A stretch of DNA of 10,061 nucleotides from DASZYF01 sp035545535. GTDB taxonomy: Bacteria > Actinomycetota > Actinomycetes > Mycobacteriales > CAJCIY01. The notes below the pieces were generated by a model. That model did not search any database. It was not told where the DNA came from and saw only the letters and a list, made by a program, of their open reading frames with translations. Positions 5,627-10,061 of the stretch are shown here, in pieces. Numbering within the stretch: position 1 is the first letter of the stretch; each line of letters begins with the position of its first letter. A program made the translations under genes and the position numbers. The DNA is taken from the NCBI GenBank assembly GCA_035545535.1, contig DASZYF010000126.1:1-10061 (forward strand), in the 5' to 3' direction.

Positions 5627-6388
5627 TCAGCGCAGGGCGTTGAGGCCGTCGGCGACGGCGCGCAACGTCGCGTCGAGCAGGTCGGCGAGCTCGTCGGCGC
5701 CGGCGGCCTCGTCGGCGAGCCACTGCTCGTAGGCGGCAACCGCGGCCGCGAGCGCGGTGTGACCGGCGAGCCTCGGCGCCAGGGCGTCGGGGGCGCAGCC
5801 GAGCCGGCTCCCCACGTAGTCGGCGACCACCTGGCGCCAGGCCGCGTAGCGCAGCGTCGAGTGCGCCTGCAGCGCCGGCACGTGCAGGATCAACGCCATC
5901 CGTCGCCGGTGCCGGGGCACCTCGGCGGGGTCGAGCGCGTTGTACGCCACTACGGCGTCGCGCAAGACGTCCCCCAGCGGCTGCGCGACGCCGTAGCCCG
6001 TGAAGCGCTCGGCCATCCGGGCGAGGTCGCGGTCGAACTCGCCCCACACCACGTCGTTCTTCGAGGCGAAGTACCGGAAGAACGTGCGCCGGCCGATGCC
6101 GGCCGCGGCCGCGATGTCGTCGACCGTCGTGGCGTCGAAGCCCTGCTGGTCGAAGAGGCCGAACGCGACCTGCTCGATCTCGGCGCGCGTGGTGGTCGGC
6201 GGCCGACCGGCCGACGGGCGGCGGTCCGGCCGATCGGGCCGGCGCCCGGTCCCATCGGGCCGGCTCGCAGGCTCCCGGCGCCCGGTCCCACCGGGCCGGC
6301 TCGCAGGCTCCCGGCGCCCGGTCCCATCGGGCCCGCTCGCAGGCTCCCGGCGCCCGGTCACCGAGGTGCCGGACGCGGCCCGTTCCAT
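5627..6388 (-). CDS. mftR: TetR-family mycofactocin regulator MftR with repeat-bearing N-terminus
   Basis: This TetR-type repressor very probably controls the mycofactocin genes; in mycobacteria MftR is reported to answer to long-chain acyl-CoAs. Of 253 residues, the HTH domain occupies about 65-112: TRAEIEQVAFGLFDQQGF, then TTVDDIAAAAGIGRRTFFRYFASKNDV, which matches the mycofactocin TetR subfamily well. The helical ligand-binding domain follows (about 120-253). Ahead of the HTH is an unusual Arg/Pro/Gly-rich tail of some 60 residues holding three copies of a 12-residue unit (GRREPASRPDGT type, residues 12-47). The tail is probably disordered. ATG 6388 has AGGG 7 bases upstream; I see no in-frame ATG nearer the HTH. 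The gene lies on the strand opposite to mftC and mftD, between them. Confidence 0.92.
   Translation of the reverse strand: MERAASGTSVTGRREPASGPDGTGRREPASRPGGTGRREPASRPDGTGRRPDRPDRRPSAGRPPTTTRAEIEQVAFGLFDQQGFDATTVDDIAAAAGIGRRTFFRYFASKNDVVWGEFDRDLARMAERFTGYGVAQPLGDVLRDAVVAYNALDPAEVPRHRRRMALILHVPALQAHSTLRYAAWRQVVADYVGSRLGCAPDALAPRLAGHTALAAAVAAYEQWLADEAAGADELADLLDATLRAVADGLNALR
6241..6359. repeat. 36-bp tandem repeat, 3.3 copies, inside mftR
   Basis: Copies begin at 6241, 6277 and 6313, with a partial fourth at 6349. The three full units differ from one another by only one or two substitutions (position 15, T or C; position 22, G or C), which suggests recent expansion. The period is a multiple of three, so the mftR frame is kept and each unit adds 12 residues to the N-terminal tail. 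Confidence 0.9.
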
Positions 6389-6441
6389 GCGCGAACCCTG
6401 CCACGCCCGGGCCTCCGGGGCCCGGCGCGCACCGCCCCGCC

Positions 6442-6471
6442 TTGAATGTTGGCACTGGGTGCCGATATTGT
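6442..6471 (+). promoter_or_regulatory. Candidate sigma-70-type promoter of mftD
   Basis: TTGAAT (6442-6447) and TATTGT (6466-6471) are separated by 18 bases, each matching four of six consensus positions, in an otherwise GC-dominated stretch. The predicted transcription start near 6478 gives a leader of about 33 bases before the mftD ATG at 6512. It would drive mftD, mftE, the SDR gene and mftF. Confidence 0.55.
6445..6469. promoter_or_regulatory. 25-bp imperfect palindrome, candidate MftR operator
   Basis: Arms AATGTTGGCAC (6445-6455) and GTGCCGATATT (6459-6469) surround TGG; 9 of 11 positions pair, including the inner five. The dyad fills the gap between the -35 and -10 of the mftD promoter and begins 57 bases from the mftR start. 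TetR-family repressors often bind such dyads next to their own divergent gene. Binding by MftR is inferred from position. Confidence 0.55.
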
Positions 6472-6511
6472 GATCGGACGCACTTCCGCCCTCCGCACCG
6501 CGAGGAACCCG

Positions 6512-7687
6512 ATGCCGAAGAACGCCTGGTTCGAGACCGTCGCCGAGGCCCAGCGACGCGCGAAGAAGCGCCTGCCCGCGAGCGTCTACTCGGCGCTGCT
6601 GGCCGGCAGCGAGCGCGGCCTGTCCTACGACGACAACACCGCGGCCTTCGGCGAGCTCGGGTTCGCGCCGCACGTCGCCGGCCTGTCGGCCAAGCGCGAC
6701 CTCGAGACCACGGTCATGGGGCAGACCATCTCGTTGCCGGTGATCATCTCCCCCACCGGCGTGCAGGCCGTGCACCCCGAAGGCGAGGTGGCCGTCGCCC
6801 GCGCCGCCGCGGCGCGCGGCACCGCCATGTCGCTCAGCTCCTTCGCCTCGAAGCCGCTGAGCGAGGTGGTCGCGGCCAACCCGCAGACGTTCTTCCAGAC
6901 CTACTGGATGGGCACGCGCGACTCGATGGAGCGCCGCCTCGGCGAGGCGCGCGCGGCCGGCGCGGTCGGCCTCATCGCGACGCTCGACTGGTCCTTCTCG
7001 CACGGCCGCGACTGGGGCAGCCCGCAGATCCCCGAGAAGGTCGACCTGAAGACGATGTGGAAGTTCGCGCCCGAGGTCATCCGCCGTCCGGCGTGGGCGA
7101 CGAGCTTCGTGCGCGGCGGCGGCATCCCCGACCTGTCGGTGCCCAACCTCGCCGAGCCCGGTGGCCCCGCGCCGACCTTCTTCGGCGCGTACGGCGAGTG
7201 GATGGGCACTCCCCCGCCGAGCTGGGACGACGTCGCGTGGCTGCGCGAGACGTGGGGCGGCCCGTTCATGCTCAAGGGGATCTGCCGCGTCGACGACGCG
7301 AAGCGGGCGGTCGACCTCGGCGCCACCGCGATCTCGGTGTCGAACCACGGGGGCAACAACCTCGACAGCACGCCCGCGCCCATCCGCTGCCTCGCGGCGA
7401 TCGCCGAGGCGGTCGGCGACGACGTGGAGGTCGTGCTCGACAGCGGCATCCGCCGCGGCAGCGACGTCATCAAGGCGCTCGCGCTCGGCGCGCGGGCGGT
7501 GATGATCGGCCGCGCGTACCTCTGGGGGCTCGCGGCGAACGGGCAGGGCGGCGTCGAGAACGTGCTCGACATCCTGCGCAGCGGCATCGACTCCGCGTTG
7601 CTCGGCCTCGGCCACTCCTCGGTGCACGACCTGTCGCCGGCCGACCTCGTCGTCCCGCCGGGCTTCCACCGCGCGCTGGGCCTCTGA
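6512..7687 (+). CDS. mftD: Premycofactocin synthase MftD (FMN-dependent dehydrogenase)
   Basis: MftD is an FMN enzyme of the L-lactate/glycolate oxidase family that oxidatively deaminates the released Val-Tyr product (AHDP) to premycofactocin, the redox-active core. The 391-residue protein matches Mtb MftD throughout: AWFETVAEAQRRAKKRLP at the start, FAPHVAGLSAKRDLETTVMG, LPVIISPTGVQAV, FSHGRDWGSPQIPE, and the FMN/active-site stretch ISVSNHGGNNLDSTPA with the catalytic His at 279. DSGIRRGSDVIKALALGARA and MIGRAYLWGL complete the phosphate-binding end of the barrel. ATG 6512 has AGGAA just upstream and fits the family. An in-frame ATG at 6446 lies before the predicted transcription start and is not favoured. 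mftE follows five bases after the stop. Confidence 0.97.
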   Translation: MPKNAWFETVAEAQRRAKKRLPASVYSALLAGSERGLSYDDNTAAFGELGFAPHVAGLSAKRDLETTVMGQTISLPVIISPTGVQAVHPEGEVAVARAAAARGTAMSLSSFASKPLSEVVAANPQTFFQTYWMGTRDSMERRLGEARAAGAVGLIATLDWSFSHGRDWGSPQIPEKVDLKTMWKFAPEVIRRPAWATSFVRGGGIPDLSVPNLAEPGGPAPTFFGAYGEWMGTPPPSWDDVAWLRETWGGPFMLKGICRVDDAKRAVDLGATAISVSNHGGNNLDSTPAPIRCLAAIAEAVGDDVEVVLDSGIRRGSDVIKALALGARAVMIGRAYLWGLAANGQGGVENVLDILRSGIDSALLGLGHSSVHDLSPADLVVPPGFHRALGL

Positions 7688-7692
7688 CGGAG

Positions 7693-8403
7693 ATGTCCGC
7701 GCTGGGCGATGCCGCCTGGCCGGAGGTGCGTCCCGACGCGGTGCTGCTGGTGCCGCTGGGCAGCACCGAGCAGCACGGGCCGCACCTGCCGCTGTCGACC
7801 GACACCGACATCGCGGTCGGCGTCTGCGCCGGTGTCGCGCGGGCGCGCGCGGGCGTCGTCGTCGCACCGGCCGTCGCGATCGGGGCGAGCGGTGAGCACC
7901 AGGACTTCCCGGGCACGTTGTCGATCGGTCACGACGCGCTGACGACGGTGCTCGTGGAGCTCGTGCGGTCCGCGACCGTGACGTTCTCCCGCGTCGTGCT
8001 GGTCAACGCGCACGGCGGCAACGCGCTCGCCCTGCGCCGCGCGCGCGAGGTGCTGCACGGTGAGGGCCGCGACGTCCTCGTCTGGTCGGCTGCCTACGAC
8101 GCGCCCCCGGCCCGCTCGCCGGGTCCGGGCGCCGGCGCCGGCGGCGATGCGCACGCAGGGCGGGCCGAGACGTCGTTGATGCTCGCTTTGCGACCGGACC
8201 TCGTGCGCGCGGGACGCGACGCCGGCGACACCCGGCCGCTCGCGGACCTCCTGCCCGCGCTGCAGCGCTCCGGTGTGCGGGCGGTGAGCCCGTCCGGCGT
8301 GCTCGGCGACCCGCACGACGCATCACCCGAGGAAGGGCAACGCCTGCTCGACGGGCTGGTGCGGGCGCTCGCCGATGCGATCACGGCACGATGGCCCACA
8401 TGA
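7693..8403 (+). CDS. mftE: Mycofactocin precursor peptidase MftE (creatininase family)
   Basis: MftE is a metal-dependent amidohydrolase that cleaves the modified MftA, freeing the cyclised Val-Tyr unit. The 236-residue product shows the creatininase metal-binding pattern: LGSTEQHGPHLPLSTDTD with E26, H28 and D37, then NAHGGN with H107, and DAHAGRAETS with H154 and E159. GASGEHQDFPGTLSIG and SGVRAVSPSGVLGDP are also typical of MftE. Before the last metal motif there is a Pro/Gly/Ala-rich stretch (RSPGPGAGAGG) that looks like a flexible insertion. The frame is open far upstream, so the start is chosen by homology and by position five bases after mftD; GGAG directly abuts the ATG, an unusually short spacing that suggests coupling to mftD translation. 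Confidence 0.95.
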   Translation: MSALGDAAWPEVRPDAVLLVPLGSTEQHGPHLPLSTDTDIAVGVCAGVARARAGVVVAPAVAIGASGEHQDFPGTLSIGHDALTTVLVELVRSATVTFSRVVLVNAHGGNALALRRAREVLHGEGRDVLVWSAAYDAPPARSPGPGAGAGGDAHAGRAETSLMLALRPDLVRAGRDAGDTRPLADLLPALQRSGVRAVSPSGVLGDPHDASPEEGQRLLDGLVRALADAITARWPT

Positions 8404-9185
8404 CGCAACGAGTCGCGGTCGTGACGGGGGCCGCGCGCGGCATCGGGGCGGCGACCGTCCGTCGCCTGGCCGCGGACGGCTGGGCGGTGGTCGCGCTCGA
8501 CCTCGGCGGCCCGAGCGCCGCCGACGGCATGCCCTACGAGATGGCGACGCGCGACGAGCTCGAGTCGTTGCGTGATGCGGGCGAGGTCACGACGATCTTC
8601 GGCGACGTGCGCAACCAGGCCGACCTTGCCCAGGCCGTCGACATCGCCGAGACGAAGTACGGCGGGCTCGACGCCGCGCTCGGCATCGCCGGGATCATCG
8701 GCGGCGGCGCGCCGCAGTGGGAGCTGGCCGCCGACCTCGAGCAGCTCGTGCTCGACGTCGACCTCGGCGGCGTGCTGAAGCTGGCGCGCGTGGCGGTGCC
8801 CGCGCTGCTGCGCCGTTCCGAGCCCCGCGACGGGCGCTTCCTCGCCGTCGCGTCCGCCGCGGCGACGCGTGGGCTGCCGATGCTCGCGGCGTACTGCGCA
8901 GCGAAGTCGGGCGTCGCCGGCCTCATCCGGTCGCTCGCGGTCGAGCTGCGCGGCACCGGTGTCACCGCCAACGCCGTCAGCCCCGGCTCGACGCAGACGA
9001 AGGCGCTCGAGGCGAGCGCGAAGATCTACGGCCTCGACGACGTCATCGCGTTCGCCGACCAGCAGCCGCTCAACCGCCTGCTGCAGCCGGAGGAGGTCGC
9101 GGCGATGCTCGTGTGGCTCGCCGGCCCGGAGGCGACCGGCCTCACCGGCGCCATCGTGCCGGTCGACGGTGGCCTCGCCCTCTGA
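8400..9185 (+). CDS. Mycofactocin-coupled short-chain dehydrogenase/reductase
   Basis: This is an SDR of the subfamily that sits between mftE and mftF in many clusters (I recall TIGR04504). It probably oxidises or reduces alcohols or carbonyls with tightly held NAD, using mycofactocin as external electron carrier; the substrate is unknown. From ATG 8400 it has 261 residues. The NAD motif is TGAARGIG (about 9-16). The catalytic set is S152, Y165 and K169 (YCAAK). After ALDLG an insertion-like stretch PYEMATRDELESLRDAGEV precedes GDV, typical of mycofactocin-linked SDRs. The usual NAG motif reads GIAG and the usual catalytic NV(N) region reads DVDLGG. ATG 8400 overlaps the mftE stop as ATGA; ATG 8391 would add three residues. 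The end VPVDGGLAL is standard. Confidence 0.93.
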   Translation: MTQRVAVVTGAARGIGAATVRRLAADGWAVVALDLGGPSAADGMPYEMATRDELESLRDAGEVTTIFGDVRNQADLAQAVDIAETKYGGLDAALGIAGIIGGGAPQWELAADLEQLVLDVDLGGVLKLARVAVPALLRRSEPRDGRFLAVASAAATRGLPMLAAYCAAKSGVAGLIRSLAVELRGTGVTANAVSPGSTQTKALEASAKIYGLDDVIAFADQQPLNRLLQPEEVAAMLVWLAGPEATGLTGAIVPVDGGLAL

Positions 9186-10061
9186 TCCGCCGGCGCCGAT
9201 CGTCCTCGACCACCGGACGCGGCGGCCGCAGCGCGGGGTGATCGTCGGCGGCGATCCGCCCCGCGTGCTGCGCCTCTCCGGGAGCGGCAGCGACCTGCTC
9301 GACGACGTCCTCGCCGGCCGGGCGCGGGGACGCGCGGCGGACGTGCTCGCCGCGCGGCTCGTCCGCGACGGCATCGTGCAGCCCGTGCGTCCGACGCGCG
9401 ACGTCGAGGACGCGATGACCGTCGTCGTGCCGGTGCGCGACGACGCCGACGGTCTCGACCGGTGCCTGGCCGCGCTGCGCGGACTGCCGGTGATCGTCGT
9501 CGACGACGGCTCGGCGGACGCGGCCGCGATCGGCGCGACCGCCGACAAGCACGGCGTGCCCGTCGTGTGGCACGCGCTCTCCCGCGGTCCGGGCGCCGCG
9601 CGCAACACCGGAGTCGCGCAGGTCACCACCCCGCTCGTCGCGTTCGTCGACGCCGACGCTCGCATCAGCGCCGACGCCCTGCGCACGCTCGCCCGCTGGT
9701 TCACGGACCCGCACATCGCTGCGGTCGCCCCCCGCATCCGCGCCGCGTCCGCCGCACCGACCGTGCTGCACCGCTTCCTGTCGGCTCGCTCGCCACTCGA
9801 CCTCGGCCCGGACGCAGCCCTCGTGCGGCCGCGCGGTCGCGTCGGCTACGTGCCGACGACCGTGCTGCTGTGCCGCCGCTCGGCCCTGCAGTCCGGGTTC
9901 GACGAGGAGCTCCGCTATGGCGAGGACGTCGACCTGGTGTGGCGAATCACCGACGCGGGCCACCAGGTGCGCTACGACCCCGGCGTCGTCGCGCACCACC
10001 GCGAGCCGGCGACGTGGCGGGCGGCCCTGATGCGTCGCCACCGGTACGGGACGTCGGCCGG
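9169..10061 (+). CDS. mftF: Mycofactocin glycosyltransferase MftF, N-terminal part (runs off right edge)
   Basis: MftF is a GT2-family transferase that adds glucose units to premycofactocin to give the oligoglycosylated cofactor. About 297 residues are visible, and the frame is open to the last base. An N-terminal MftF-specific segment (VLDHRTRRPQRGVIVGGDPPRVLRL) is followed by the GT2 domain: TVVVPVRDDADGL, VIVVDDGS (D112, D113), GPGAARNTG, the metal-binding FVDADAR (D161, D163) and YGEDVDLVWRITDAGHQVRY with the catalytic-region E252-D253. The membrane segments expected downstream are outside the window. GTG 9169 is the best start: it overlaps the SDR gene end by 17 bases and gives the usual short lead before the LD motif. 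No clear ribosome binding site is seen. Confidence 0.95.
   Translation, partial: MASPSDPPAPIVLDHRTRRPQRGVIVGGDPPRVLRLSGSGSDLLDDVLAGRARGRAADVLAARLVRDGIVQPVRPTRDVEDAMTVVVPVRDDADGLDRCLAALRGLPVIVVDDGSADAAAIGATADKHGVPVVWHALSRGPGAARNTGVAQVTTPLVAFVDADARISADALRTLARWFTDPHIAAVAPRIRAASAAPTVLHRFLSARSPLDLGPDAALVRPRGRVGYVPTTVLLCRRSALQSGFDEELRYGEDVDLVWRITDAGHQVRYDPGVVAHHREPATWRAALMRRHRYGTSA

Noticed and set aside
6446..6511. Earlier in-frame ATG for mftD
   Set aside because: It lies inside the predicted promoter/operator, adds residues absent from the family, and lacks the AGGAA found before ATG 6512.
6442..7692. Upstream extension of the mftE frame by over 400 residues
   Set aside because: The extension runs through mftD in another frame and is Arg-rich and motif-free; MftE homology begins near the ATG at 7693.
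5627..7867. A 746-residue minus-strand open frame
   Set aside because: Only the part up to 6388 is mftR. The rest is antisense to mftD and mftE, is Arg/Ala/His-rich, lacks domains and results from high GC.
6901..8316. A 471-residue minus-strand open frame opposite mftD/mftE
   Set aside because: No recognisable domain; both plus-strand genes match their families over full length.
8094..9737. A 547-residue minus-strand open frame opposite the SDR and mftF genes
   Set aside because: Ser/Arg/Ala-rich shadow; the plus strand encodes motif-complete SDR and GT2 proteins.

Overview
The window is very GC-rich and gene-dense, with actinomycete-like proteins throughout: a GlxR/Mtb-CRP-like regulator, a Sec-secreted L,D-transpeptidase and, above all, a mycofactocin biosynthesis locus. 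This points to an Actinomycetota chromosome. The sequence does not let me place it below phylum. There are no tRNA, rRNA, CRISPR or insertion-sequence signals.

Left part (1-3767): a Lon protease gene runs off the left edge on the minus strand, cut just before its Walker A motif. Divergent from it is a short encapsulated-ferritin-like (EncFtn) gene, with no encapsulin shell gene nearby. Next come three minus-strand genes: a secreted L,D-transpeptidase (YkuD), a Crp/Fnr-family regulator and a 107-residue protein of unknown function with conserved-looking Cys residues. A 318-bp gap between the L,D-transpeptidase and the Crp gene holds short dyads but no gene.

Right part (3838-10061): the mycofactocin cluster. 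mftA (40-residue precursor ending IDGMCGVY), mftB (precursor-binding RRE protein) and mftC (radical SAM/SPASM) are tightly packed on the plus strand. A 206-bp convergent spacer with hairpins and an inverted TTGATC repeat family follows. Then mftR, the TetR-type regulator, lies on the minus strand between mftC and mftD. From a divergent promoter on the plus strand come mftD (FMN dehydrogenase), mftE (creatininase-like peptidase), a mycofactocin-coupled short-chain dehydrogenase and the start of mftF (glycosyltransferase), which runs off the right edge.

Pathway by family knowledge: MftB presents MftA to MftC, which oxidatively decarboxylates the C-terminal Tyr and cross-links it to the preceding Val. 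MftE cuts off the modified Val-Tyr unit, MftD oxidises it to the redox-active premycofactocin, and MftF adds glucose units. The SDR is the likely redox partner of the cofactor. The biosynthesis genes thus form two transcription units, mftABC and mftDE-SDR-F, with the regulator between them.

The features that most deserve a second look are a near-perfect 25-bp palindrome sitting between the -35 and -10 of the mftD promoter (candidate MftR operator), a recent-looking 36-bp tandem repeat that gives MftR an N-terminal tail, the inverted TTGATC repeats after mftC, and the orphan EncFtn.
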